The notes below the pieces were generated by a model that searched no databases, was not told the DNA's origin, and worked only from the letters and a program-made list of their open reading frames with translations. Below, in pieces: positions 35,297 to 47,600 of a DNA stretch of 64,000 nt. Made by a program: the position numbers and the translations under genes. The DNA is taken from NCBI RefSeq assembly GCF_000002985.6, contig NC_003279.8, positions 7,378,001 to 7,442,000 of the forward strand. Direction: 5' to 3'. The stretch is from Caenorhabditis elegans. Its lineage: Eukaryota > Nematoda > Chromadorea > Rhabditida > Rhabditidae. The first letter of the stretch is position 1. Each line of letters begins with the position of its first letter.

Positions 35297-37118
35297 CAGA
35301 AAATCGCTTATTAGTATTGCATTTGTCATTTTGTAGGTAATTCGAATATGGAGATAGGAAAAATATACAACATTTTCATTTTTTAGTACATTTTTTTAAT
35401 TCCAGAGTTTAAATTTTCTAAACCACAATTAACTTCATTCCACAGTTAGATTGTAATTTTTGAAAATTATTAATATTCCCAACAATTCGGCACACCAGTC
35501 ACAGGAAATTAGTATCATTTCGTCTGGAGCACTAGCAAATTGGGCAAAAATCGAGTTGTTTTGTTGTTGAAAACCAAAAAAAAAGAGGGGAAAAAAGTTA
35601 TAGGAGTAGTAAGAGAGTGGGTGTTTTCATTTTAATGTACACATATGCTTAGTGGTAGATATAGAAATAGGAGAAAAAGAGTACGTTTTTTTCTATAGAA
35701 ACAAACAATTTTAATTTCAACCGAATCTCACTTATTTGCAATTATTTTCTATTGGAATCTTATTTTTCAAAGTATCTCGTTATATACATTTTAAATTACT
35801 TGTTCGAAAATTGTACAACAATACGGCAACCGTTAAATATCCAAAAATCGAAAATTTTTTGCTCCTCAAGTTACAAGTTTATGAAACTCATCTGAATAAC
35901 TGAACTGAGAGAGTAGCTCAAAGAAGTCTAAAAACACCAAACACAAGCCACAAACGAAACCGCATCTACTTTCAGTTTAGCAGATCTTCTAAAAATAGCG
36001 GTAAAGACAGATCACCTCTGAGTCACAAAATTTTTTTTTGACTTTCCACCTGTTCGTTCTCACAACTTAGTTTATATTTTACTAGTTTATTATGATTCTC
36101 CATTAAAAATTTTTTCATTGGTCTTCCTTTTGTGGCACTCTTCTCCGTTTTTATATTATTTCACTGTTTTTCAGTTCATATTTTCTGATTTTCTGATTCA
36201 TAAATTGTAGTCCTATTCCTTTTTCGATCCTTCATTTTCACGAGTTCTTCTCACTCTTAAATTATTCTAATCAATCAAACATCTTTAAATCTCTAAAACT
36301 CTTTGTCTATGACTACCACCCCCACGTTTCCCATAATATGAATTTCTGATATGTGGCACACAGATAGAAAACGATTATTTTCAATACTTTGTATGCAGAA
36401 AAGGAAACCTCCATCACCTCCGCACCGTTCCATTTTATTTTTATGCTCGTCACTCCACAGTTCTTTTTTACCCTGATTTTATTCCAATTCACCACGCGTT
36501 GCCAAGAATTTAAAACTGTTAAGCAAGGACTTTCCGAAAACATTGGCAATCTGCCAAAACTGTTTCTAAACTTTTGAAAAATCTGTGACATTTCAAAATG
36601 TTTTTTTTTAATATTTGGTCATTTGACAAATTTTTATCGTGTTTTGACAAGATTCTCACTTGCGATATTAGCAACTGTACTTTTTAACCACGATTAGAAA
36701 AGTTTAGTTTTTTGTAACAATTGCTTTTGACAAAAACCACTATGTCACAGCTAGATGGTAAACTTATGATTTTATAGTAAACCTGCGAGTTTGTGCCGCC
36801 TTTCTCGTAAGAAATATTCGTTTTCATTCCAGGTGTCCAAAAGACCAAAATTATCCATTTCCTGAAATCTGATACTACATTACATGCAGAAATCATGATC
36901 AAAGAATATTTCAGTTTATTGTTTCTATTTTCATAAAATATCATTGCTATTTGTTGTTTTTATGAAAAATAATGATCGTATATTTAATTTTTCAGTTCAA
37001 GCCTATCACAGCATTACAATGAGATATCTAAACAAAACACTCTAAAAAGTTTTTAATTAAAAAAAAAAGGTTAATACTAGTTTTTGACAAATTTGGAATT
37101 TTTGAAGAATTTAGAGAA

Positions 37119-38514
37119 TTCTTGCGAAGCGCAGTTTTAATACAAAAAATCAAAAACTGTTGAAAATGTATCACTCGCAGAAAAAACCATGTTTTTAGCC
37201 GACTTTAAAAATTCTGAGTTGCAAACAATTTCAATTTTTAAGTTATAAAAGACATCTCGTCATCATTGTAATTTTGATTACGATTTGAACCAGTTTTTTC
37301 AAAAAATTCCAGAAATTTTTGGATTCTGAAATTTTGAGCTGAAATTGCCTGAAATTGCCGAAAGTGTTACGAGCGGAACTCAATTTCAGCTTATACGTGA
37401 TTCAAAGTTTTTTCATTTTATCAGAGCCAAGTGATAAAATCTACTTGTAATCACCAAAAATGCCTGATTTTTAATCACCGGCGCTATCAAGTAGTTGATG
37501 AGAAAAATGCGTGTTCATTGACGGTGTACACATGTCATCCAACATCGAAAATTCATTCGAGTGACTTTTTCGATGAGTTCATATTGACGTTTGCTCACTC
37601 ATCTCTTTTTTCCTTATATAACTTTTTTATGATCTTCCTATCCATTCATTTTTTGCGTATTTTCAGTTTTAATTTCGGAAAAAAGTTTTGATCTACATAC
37701 GTTGCATCAAACTATTTTATTTCTAGGTGAAAGAAACACAGTTGTAACGCGTTTTTCGTTAAATTTTAGAAATGCCATAAATTCAGTTTTTTTTTTCGAA
37801 ATTTCACTTTCAAAAAAACATTCTCATTTACTCCAATTTCGAATTAATAATTCAGTTCAATTTAACTAACCGTATTTTTACTGATAGCATTGCATGCGAA
37901 ACTTTTGTGCAGGACTAATAGGACTGCAAAAATAATTGGAAAAAATGGCATTTTCTTCAAAGTTTTAGACATTTTAAGCGAATCATTTGAAACAAAAAAT
38001 GATAATATCAGTGGACAAATGCGATTTTCTAGTTGGCAATAAGCCAAAAAATGAATGATCTATTGTGATGAAGTGAACGAAAAATGAGTATGAAAAATGA
38101 ATAAAAATTGAGAATTCGTTGTTTGTTTTGTGCATTGACGACGACACCCAACAACTCTGTTTCTTGCTTCTTTGAAAGAAAAAAGGAGAGTCCCATCACC
38201 GCAACTCATCATCGATAAACACCCTTCTGGCATTCTTCCTTCTTCACTCTACTCCTCTTCTCTTTTTTCCTTTCAAACCAACACCGACCGGCGGCGGCTA
38301 CCCCCTCTTATTTTTGCATTTCGGGCGCCAAGTATTTTCAGTAATTTCAGTATTATCCGCATTGAGTATTGTTTTCATAACCACCTATAGTATAGACTCA
38401 TATCCATTCATTCTTCAAATAATCATATTTTCGTTTACAGTACTTCTCTGTAAAAATTACGAATTGAGTATTTGTTCAATCTCTGTAGAGATTGAAAACT
38501 GCGCTTCGCAAGAA
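37119..38514. repeat. Exact 20-base inverted repeat pair 1.4 kb apart
   Basis: The sequence at 37119-37138 (core GCGAAGCGCAG) recurs as its exact reverse complement at 38495-38514. Next to the right copy, 38475-38496 is a perfect palindrome (TTCAATCTCT, GT, AGAGATTGAA). Copies facing each other like this can be transposon ends; I saw no transposase frame between them. Confidence 0.6.
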
Positions 38515-40584
38515 CGTTTTTATTGAAATTCCTCAGTTCTTTTACATGACGTCATTTGAGAGATTCCCATATTTTATGGGTTCTGAAAAAGCGGAACTAC
38601 GATTGATCATCATGAACCTGGATTTATAGAAAATCGTTTATTGGCTGAGTACTTTTTTTCATAAATCATAATGATATGAATCAAACAGATACAATGTCTA
38701 GTCAAAATACATTATGAGACAAGGATCAGAAGATTTTACACGTACTTTTGTGAACAAATAAATTTACACTAAAATAAAACGTATCTAGTTATTTTAATCT
38801 AAATTTGGGGAAAAAATGTTTTTAGTGATTTGATCAAAAATTGAACTTGACTAAAAATTAATGTCAATATTTTTATTTCATCAAGAAAATTAAATTTGTG
38901 TATGCATATTTGAATGTATTTCTGATGTTGATCAGCCTGATCTTCAGAATAAAATTTAACAAATTTGCAGACACATATGAAGCACTTCTTTTTACTAGAG
39001 TTGGTCTTCCTATTAGTTGAATTCCCTTCTCATTTTTTGATTTCACTTCCACCAAACAATTTGCTTCGAGAACTCTGATTTCTTTTTTTTACTATTAAAT
39101 CGGTGTTCTATGTATTTGAAAAAATTCTTTCTATTATCGATAGTTTCATATTATTTTGTATTTGTGTTGTACGACAAACCAAATATTTCTATTTCCAGAA
39201 ACCTCCCAACCGCATCAGCGACACTGAAACAATTTTGATGGGCTCAACAAATCTGAAATTTTCTAGATGCAGACTCATTTTTCAACAAATTATGTTTTTT
39301 TTTCTCCAACTATTTTATTTTTATTTAACTTTCGTTCTACAAGATCTTGCGTTAAAGTTACCGTGTAGGCTCAAAAATGTCTCCCTGTCTATCTGGTGAT
39401 CTAATTTTGCTGCAAGCATACTGCAGCGTAACATGCATGTGCACTTTTAAAAACTACAATTTTTATTGTGCAAGAATCCAATATCATGTTCACCACAAAA
39501 TGCTGAAAATAGGCGGCGTAGGGAGGCAAGTTTTTTTTACAAAAATGGCAAAAAAATATAATTAAAATGATTTACTGATTTGGAATGGTTAATCCCAGAA
39601 GGCAGAAGCAAACATTGATTGAAAGTCGCACAAGAATTAGACCTCTCAAGAATCTTTGTCCTAATATCTTAACAAGACCTAACTTTGTCCACAGTTTGCA
39701 AAGGTTAAATATAAGCGTTCAAACCTTGGTTAAAGAGTGTGTGGCCCCTTCCGAATGGCTGACAGTAACCGGACTGACAACTAATATATATTTGAAATTG
39801 AGTTTTAGTTTTAATCACAATTAAACAATTTATAAAAAAACAGAGACCAAACTGTTCTTGGTGCAATTAGCTTTTTTTCTACTTCTCAGTCAGAGTGAAC
39901 ATCCTCATTTTGATTATATCTTGAATTTATGTTGTCCCATTTTTCCTTCCCACCCTTCTTTTTCAACAAACAAGAATCAAAATAGTCTACCTTTGATCCA
40001 TGTTATTCTGTAATCATCCATCATTTTGTACATAGGTTGTTTCATTCTCTGTTTCCCCTCCGTTTCCTCCGTGTTGTCCACATTTTGTCTCCAAATCCAA
40101 TTTGCTTTCCGACGCGGCGCGGAGCAACAAGAAAGAGAGAGGGAAGGAGGGGAGAGAGGTCCCGAGCCTTTCCATTTTTGACTCCCGATTTTCAATTTCA
40201 TTTTTGCAAGTATGTGTGTGTGTGTAATACGGATGTTTGTCTGAAAATTCCAGCAGTAGCTAACATGCCAAAATTATCTAGTTTGGGATTTCCACGGTAA
40301 TCAAAAATCACGATCTTATGCGGGATCTGTTGAAGAAATAAACCGCCAAACCTGAAAACACACAAGTTCTATTCAGAAGAAAGACAAATGCCTGTTTATC
40401 TGTCGGTAGTTCCTTCTGCCTAGAAATGGTAGAATTGGGCATAAGAGTTACATTATATTCAATGAATTCAGGCAAAAAAGGTAAAATTTTAAATTGAACC
40501 CTACAAGAAAATTAGCTGCAGAGGAGTCTCACAAATAAGTTGTCATATCCATGAGCTCAATGGAAGCATCAGAATCAAGGAACG

Positions 40585-40655
40585 GGCAATGTGCGCATCA
40601 CGAAAACGACGCGCAAGTTTTGGTAGTTCGCGAGTCGCGGTATGCACATTGTGCC
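40585..40655. repeat. Imperfect inverted repeat in a GC-rich island
   Basis: GGCAATGTGC at 40585-40594 faces GCACATTGTGCC at 40644-40655, with CG-rich sequence (ACGACGCGC, TTCGCGAGTCGCG) in between. CpG density is exceptional for the surroundings. Confidence 0.5.
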
Positions 40656-43600
40656 AAATTCGTTACGCCCACATTTTGAATAATGAGAAGAGCTCACTGA
40701 TGAACAAGTCGTAAATAAACTGTACCTTTGAAATGGAACAAAAATTGAATCTGAGTTTTTGAATTAAGTTCAAGCCTCGTAAATTTTCTCCAAAAGTGGA
40801 AAATTGCATACTTTTTCCTATATATTGTATAGTTTTACAATCAACCACCGTTTTAAGATAAAATCTTGGCGAAAATTCAGCTTTTCTCACTATATACCAA
40901 GTGTTCTTTCAAGCTACCATCACTCCCTGGTGTATCTGAAAATTGAACATCAGCAGCTCCGTGGGCTCTCTATAGCCAAATAATCAAATCCCCGCCATCT
41001 CCTGCTTTTGCTTTTTTCCGTTTTTACTCTACTCCTTCTGACCCCCTCTCGTTTTTTTCTATTTTTCTTGTTATCTTGTTTCTTGATTTTTTTTGAATTT
41101 TGCCCCGTTCGTTCCGCGTTGGACAATTTCTCGTTTTTGTTCCGTATTATCCGTCTATTTTTTCTGAATATTGATGGCACGTGGCATGTCAGGTAAGGGT
41201 GATGGTAATGGAATAGACAATGTGGGTTTAATGTTTAAAGCTAGGATTAGGCCATACCTAATCCAAGAATAACATTTTCACATGTCTATCCCTTAAAATA
41301 AAAAAGGAAGTCTAGGATCAGGTTTCAGAAAAGGTAAGAATCAATTGGATCAGCGTGAAAAGTGGTGTTTGATGGCTTTTTTCGTTTTGGAGATTGGGAA
41401 AAAGGGTCGTATTTCTGAATGAATTTTTGATGAGTTAGTTTTTTTCCTCTCTCGGAAAACTTTAAAACTCGAAAAAAAGAATGAAACACCAGATTATTTT
41501 AAATTTCAAATGGTTTTTTTTCAAGAACTTCTCTATATTTTTCCATATATTCAACTTTCCATTAAAGACGATTGAGCTAGGCCTACCACGCAGATATTAA
41601 AAGTTAATCTTGAACGGAAGACGATTAGAGATTCAGATGACACTTGGGGAAATGATGATGACTGCTTCATCTTCTATCCCTTCGTATCTTCAAAGTGAGA
41701 AAACAATTTTTCATTCTGCAAAAACAATCTCTTTTGGCGATTGAATTTTTAAAAAAAATGACGCTATGCTAATTTTTATTCCTAGATTTATTTTTCTAAG
41801 ATGTTCCAGTGTGTTAAACATTTTTAAAGAAAAGTTTTGCAAGGAAACCATTTTGAGATTTAGAACACCTTTCTTCAAATGTTCCAAAATTTGTACGGAA
41901 GAACGAACGCTTTTACTCTATCAAGTTTATGTATGTATACTTTTCACTAACAAATCAGTAATAAAAATTAAAAATTATTGATTTATTGATTTTTAAATTG
42001 AAATCAATCGTTGTTATGGAATTTTTCACACCTGGGCTATTTCAAATTCTAAGTTATTACAAGCTAACACACTGTGGCTTTCTCGACATGAGCAAATTGG
42101 AAAAGTTCAAATCCACCAGAATTGATGAATATTTCATTTAAAGCTTTTTATCAATGCTCAAATGTTTTTTCCGCTCGAATAAATCTAACAAAAAATGACG
42201 ATGATGAGATGGTGAGATGAAACAAAACGTTTTTCTTTTTGGTTCTCTTTTTTCCTTTTAAAAGATTATATTAAAGATATATTATAGCTATATCCAACTC
42301 ATAAAACAATTTTGTTGTACAAAACTTTTATTTTCAATTTTCCGATCAAAAAATTTATCCATAAATAGTGAACAAGTGAAAAACAATTTTCAATTATTTT
42401 TCAGCTGTTTGATTTGTGTATTTTATGTGCAGTCGCATTTTATCGATCATCATTGTCCGTCCAAAGTTATTCAAAATATTTTTTGAAAAATTAAATCGCA
42501 TTTTCAAAAGGTTTCTGAGATGCAAATGATTTCAGATTGTAAGTTTTCATCAAGTGATTAGAAATTTTAAACTCCCGTTTTGAAATTTTGATTTCATTAT
42601 GGCTTCAAATTTCCTTTCAAAATATCAAACCCTTCTCATCTGCTATGTTATAATGATTTGTTTTTTAGTTAGAGAAATGGTACAATTTGATATTTGTTAA
42701 TATGTAAACATTTACGTCAACATGTCAAAGCGTTATTGTAACTTTCGAGAAATACGAGAAAATTGTTTCAGTTTGAGAAAATTCGATGCAAAATGCTCGA
42801 AAATGTCGATAAGTGTGCTGGGTTTTTTTAGAATTTAGAATATGAAATATTCAGACACAAAATTTCTGAGAGAATCTTCATCTTAACCGTTTGATGCATT
42901 ACGACCATCCATTTAAAAACTTTTTGATAATTTTTGTGACTGATCCTTTTACAGATTTTCTTCTTCAAATATAAAAATTTCAGAACTAATTTTCGATATT
43001 TAAAACATGCTGGAAACTATCTAATTTCCTAGAAAACATCTTGATAATTAAAAATATCTTTTTCTGGAACACAACCCTTGAAAATGGGTTCTTCGTATGA
43101 TTTTAAAACCTCATCGGAACACAGAATTTGATATGAATTCCCATAGCAAGTCTGTTTTGAAGCATTGAGTGGCATCTAGGTCTAGAAATTGGAATGGAGA
43201 GCACTAGAGCGTGAGAACCGTCCACATACACAAACACATATAAACGTCCTCCTATTGTCCATTTCTGAAACCCAATTGGTGAAAAAGTAAGAGAGAGAGA
43301 GGGACACCAAAAGAGAAATTGTGGTGAAGGGAAGAGTGGTGGTAGTGGGTGCAACTATCTCTGGGTTCTCCGAGAATTCAGTGCTCCGTGCTCCTCTAGC
43401 TTGGCTCCGCGACGTCTTCTGCTACTCCGTCCTCAATTTTTGCGAAGGGGGGAGTGGCGAATAGGGGGTAGAGAGCGGGAGCAGAAGAAGAAGAAAGCAC
43501 AAGCTCATCCAGTCGCCGTCTCCACACTCTCCGTTATACTTATTCCGGTTCTCTGCGTCTATTAGTTTGAATCACTATCTCACTGGTTTCTTTAGTATAT

Positions 43601-43977
43601 ACTCCAAAAAATGCTACTTTTTCGCGCATTTTGCGTTCGTTTCTTTTTTTGGACTTTCTTAATCAACTTTTTTTGTGGTTTGATCAAGATTTTTTCGTTT
43701 AGGTTTGGAATTTTAGACAAAAATTATATTAAAGAGTTTACAGCTTTTTTGTCCATAAGAAGTTCATGTTGAAGTTTTGTTTTTTTATTGTAAAAATAAT
43801 GTAGCACCAGTCAGGATTTTGTCAAAATCAAAAATAAAAGTGCTTAAATGAGACCCTAAAAAATTGTTTCAGATTTTTCAAATGTTCAGTCAAAATGATG
43901 TTATACTGCCAAAATTTAATTTTGCAAACTCTTTAATTTTTTTGACTGGTAACAAAAATTTCGTTTTTTTAATTTCG

Positions 43978-43996
43978 TTTTTTTTTTTTTTTTTTT
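43978..43996. repeat. Poly(T) tract
   Basis: Nineteen consecutive T residues in an AT-rich stretch about 670 bases before the first identified unc-13 exon. Confidence 0.9.
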
Positions 43997-44667
43997 GAAA
44001 AAATTTTCACTATGTTCCACTTTTGAATGTTAAAATCACTGAGTTACTAACACATTCTTGAAATTTTCTCATTTAAAGAATAAAAACAACTTTGACAAGA
44101 GAAAGAAGTAAAACAATATAGTTTTTCTAAACTTGTATTTACTTTTTAACCCAGTTTTTCGTATTTCATAGTAAAAAAAGTATAGAAAAAAGTGATGCAT
44201 TTTTCATTATAATGCAGAAGGCACCTCGAGGCTATACGCATTTTCTTAGCAAAAAAAGGAGCTCATTTTTTCTGTATTTTATGACTTTTCATCATGTCAT
44301 GCATATAATTTTTTATTCATTGTTATGTAGGAATTGAGAGTTTTGTTTTTAATTTAATTTTTATATAAAATTAAGGGGCTTTGAACACGTTCTATCTATA
44401 ACTTTCTTTGAACAAAAACTACAAAACACAAATTTCAAAGATCTCTGGATCTGTCTGATTAGGCTGTTAGTTCTTTTGAACTTACTTACTTCTGCTTAAT
44501 CCAATTATTTGTACCACTCATCACTGACCTTCAGTTTAACTTTTGTCTATAGGTTAAACTTGATCTCAAGCTTTAACTCTGCACCAGGAACTTGAACCTA
44601 AACCTGATCTCTAATTGATTCGCTAAAACCTTAAAATTCTGAAAATCCTGATCCAAAAACTCTCCAG

Positions 44668-47600
44668 GAGACCAAGTTGTTCTCGGCATTGGAACAACTG
44701 GTCGGCGGCGCGTACCCATCTGGGGAGGCCGCTTCCTCTTCAACCATCGCCCAAGAATATGCCACGTTTCAACAATCAGAAGGGATGGATGACGTTGGAG
44801 ATTACAATGATGATCAACTTTCAGATGGCATGAGCATGAGGTTGCTCTGCATTACCAGTGAGTTGTTATTTGTGTTCTTCTTGCCGTCTCGAGAATACAT
44901 ATATACGAGACCATCGACACTCAGTTATGGACGAGATGTTAACATTGATTGTTTCAGTTAAAAAAGCACGACTTCAAGGAGCTGTCGGTGAGTATTTCTA
45001 TTGATTTTATAACTTAAAATATATAGTTCAGTTTTCATTTAAAATAATTTATTTCGTTTGAAAAATACTGGAAATTCCCTGAAACTTGAAGTAGATAATG
45101 TAACAAATATTCTGAGAGTTCTGCCAATTTTTTGAAAAAAATCTGAAAATGTAACAGTGTGCCAGTACTGTTACAATTAGTCTCGATGACCATAGAACCA
45201 AAAGATGCTCCTGCTCCAAATACTTTTAAAAAATCATAGTCAGAGCTAACTGAAAATCAAGTGGCTCTTCCACTTTATGAATCATCACTTTATCTCAACA
45301 AAAAACTATTAACTTGCCAGATGTCTGAAATGTGGATCTGACTTTTTTTAAATGAAATGTCCACCTCCTTTGGGTGAAAGACTAAAAAATCTGAATAAAT
45401 CCCTTTCTGCAAATCGAGAAACGATCATGCGTGGCGTTGCTCCGATTTGTAGTTGTCGCCTGAGAAATTCATCATTCGTGACACCTGTCATTCCAGTTTC
45501 ACGGGGCGACCTCCCGAATAATAAATCTCATCGTGAAACGCGCGTTTTCATGCTTCGATGACACACGAAATAATGCACAACTTATACCTCAACATCACGT
45601 ACAAGATGTGCTTAGTATTCTGAATGTATGTGTATGCACCCGCCTCTTCTATTTTCCCATCCCTTTTTTTTGGCAAATTTTAATCAAATTTTGGGACCTT
45701 TTTAGAGTAAGATAAGAGAAAAGAGTCGTTGAAGAGGCAGGAAAAGTTTAACTACATTCGTGAGCAAGTGAGTAAGTAAAAAGTAAGAAACCGGAAAAAA
45801 GTTGCCAGGAAATTAAACATAGAAGCACCGGGGGCACCTCTAAACAAGAGAGTAAGTCACTGGGGAAAACGTTTGAAATGGAATGACGAATGAATGAGGG
45901 CACCGGAGACGAAACAAGATACGGTGGACTGGAAGCTTAAAGACCAAGAAAAATGAAATGAAACTTAAACTTTGTTATTTATCATGTACGTTAAGCTCAA
46001 GAAAAAATTATGGAATTAAAATTTTAAAAAATTATTAAAAATTAAGCGAAACATATATTTCCAATGCTTTTGAAATAATTTTTGATATTTCATTTAATTT
46101 TGAGAATATAGAACAAATGTTTTCGTTTTTTTAAGTATTAGTAGTAAAGAATGTGTCTGAAGTTACACATATAGTTCGAAAAACCCCACATTCTAAACGT
46201 AAGTTGACAAAATCCCGCTAAAAGTACCCCATCTTTAAAGCATATAGTAAGAGCATATAGTAATAGTAAGAATACAACCAGCTTGTTCAAAAAATTTAAC
46301 AAATCGTTCAATGTTTAGTAGCTTTTTACATTTACTATAAATCTCATGAGAAAGAACTTTAAAGATTCTTGATCTTTCACTCAAGTTTGAGCCAGAAATT
46401 GAGTTATAATTCACGTTGTTCTCTTTTTTTTTTTCTTTTCAACTAAAAAAAATATAGCTTCTTTTTTTATTGTTCCCCTGGGTACAAAAGTTTAACTGAG
46501 CGTCCCAGTAATTTTCATGAGAGCATATTTATAGTTAACGTGTTACATTCTAACTCTTGTTTTAGGACCCAATTGTTTTCAACTGTCCCATTTTTAGGAT
46601 TAGCCAATAAGTTGTCCAGCAGTAAAAAAATTTTGAAGTTGCGATTTTATTTAGGATTGGAGAGATTTTGCAGATTTATAATCTTCTCTAGATTTTTTCA
46701 AATTTCTTTTTGGAAATGAAATCTCAACAACTTTTCACCTTCGTTTTACCAAAGTCTTATCAAGTTTTGATTTTTAAAATTTTGATTATCAAAACTTGGA
46801 TTGAGTTGAAATTTTCTATAAATTTTAAAGAGGTTTTGTACAAGCATTAACGTTTCGCGCCCTCCCTATCATTAGAGCATGTTTTTTTTCAGTTTTTAAA
46901 TTTTTGAAAAACAATTTAAATGCCTGATCTCAGATGAATTCAACTCGTACGTGACGGTGAAGCTGCAGACTGTAAAATCAACAACTGTGGCTGTGCGTGG
47001 CAACTTACCATGCTGGGAGCAGGAATTCATTTTGTAAGTTGTCATTGACAGGTGAAATACGGTAAAGGAGACCGATTTTTGTAAATGTTATAAAAAAAGA
47101 ACAGCTGAAAATAGTAATATTTGATATTATGGAAGGAAAAATACCATTATGCGTAAATTGGTGTTATTTTGCCTCCTTTTTTTAGTTTTGGAACGTTTTA
47201 CTTGTTTTTTTTTCATTACACTTACAATTATTTTATTAAAATAACAACAATTATATTTGAAAACCAATTAATCAAACATTAAGGTTTCAGCTAAACCACA
47301 TCACCTCATATTTAATTAATTATTTCAGTGAAACAAATCGACCTGACGACGGAATGGTACTCGAATTATGGGCCAAAGGCGTTTTATGGGACAAATTAAT
47401 AGGTGTTCATTATATGCCACTTTCGGAGATTAGATACAGGTAAAATTTTTTTTTAATTTCCAGTCGTCAGTTAAAATCACTCTAAAACCAATACTAAAAT
47501 GGCAACATACTTTAATACAATTTTACGAAAAAATATGAACGTTTCTTATTTACAATGGAAAAGTGCAATTATTCAGTTTTCGCCACCTATAATTGTCGTA

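Larger units (their letters stand above)
30128..44667. promoter_or_regulatory. 14.5-kb gene-poor region upstream of the first unc-13 exon found
   Basis: No open frame here has convincing coding composition. The longest ones are runs of Phe, Leu, Ile and Lys from AT-rich DNA. It contains several GC-richer islands (about 31400-31920, 40060-40170, 40530-40680, 43150-43560). The last is about 1.1 kb before the first unc-13 exon, holds purine tracts and CTCTCCG-type pyrimidine runs, and is a candidate promoter or 5' UTR (inference). Hairpins and simple repeats are listed separately. An undetected short first exon of unc-13 may lie here. Confidence 0.4.

Noticed and set aside
41174..41192. Short candidate first exon of unc-13 (ATG GCA CGT GGC ATG TCA G followed by GTAAGG)
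   Set aside because: It has a good donor, but the phase does not match the frame of the exon at 44668.
45352..45561. 69-codon open frame in unc-13 intron 2
   Set aside because: Somewhat better composition than its neighbours, but no splice sites in phase with unc-13 and no recognisable motif.
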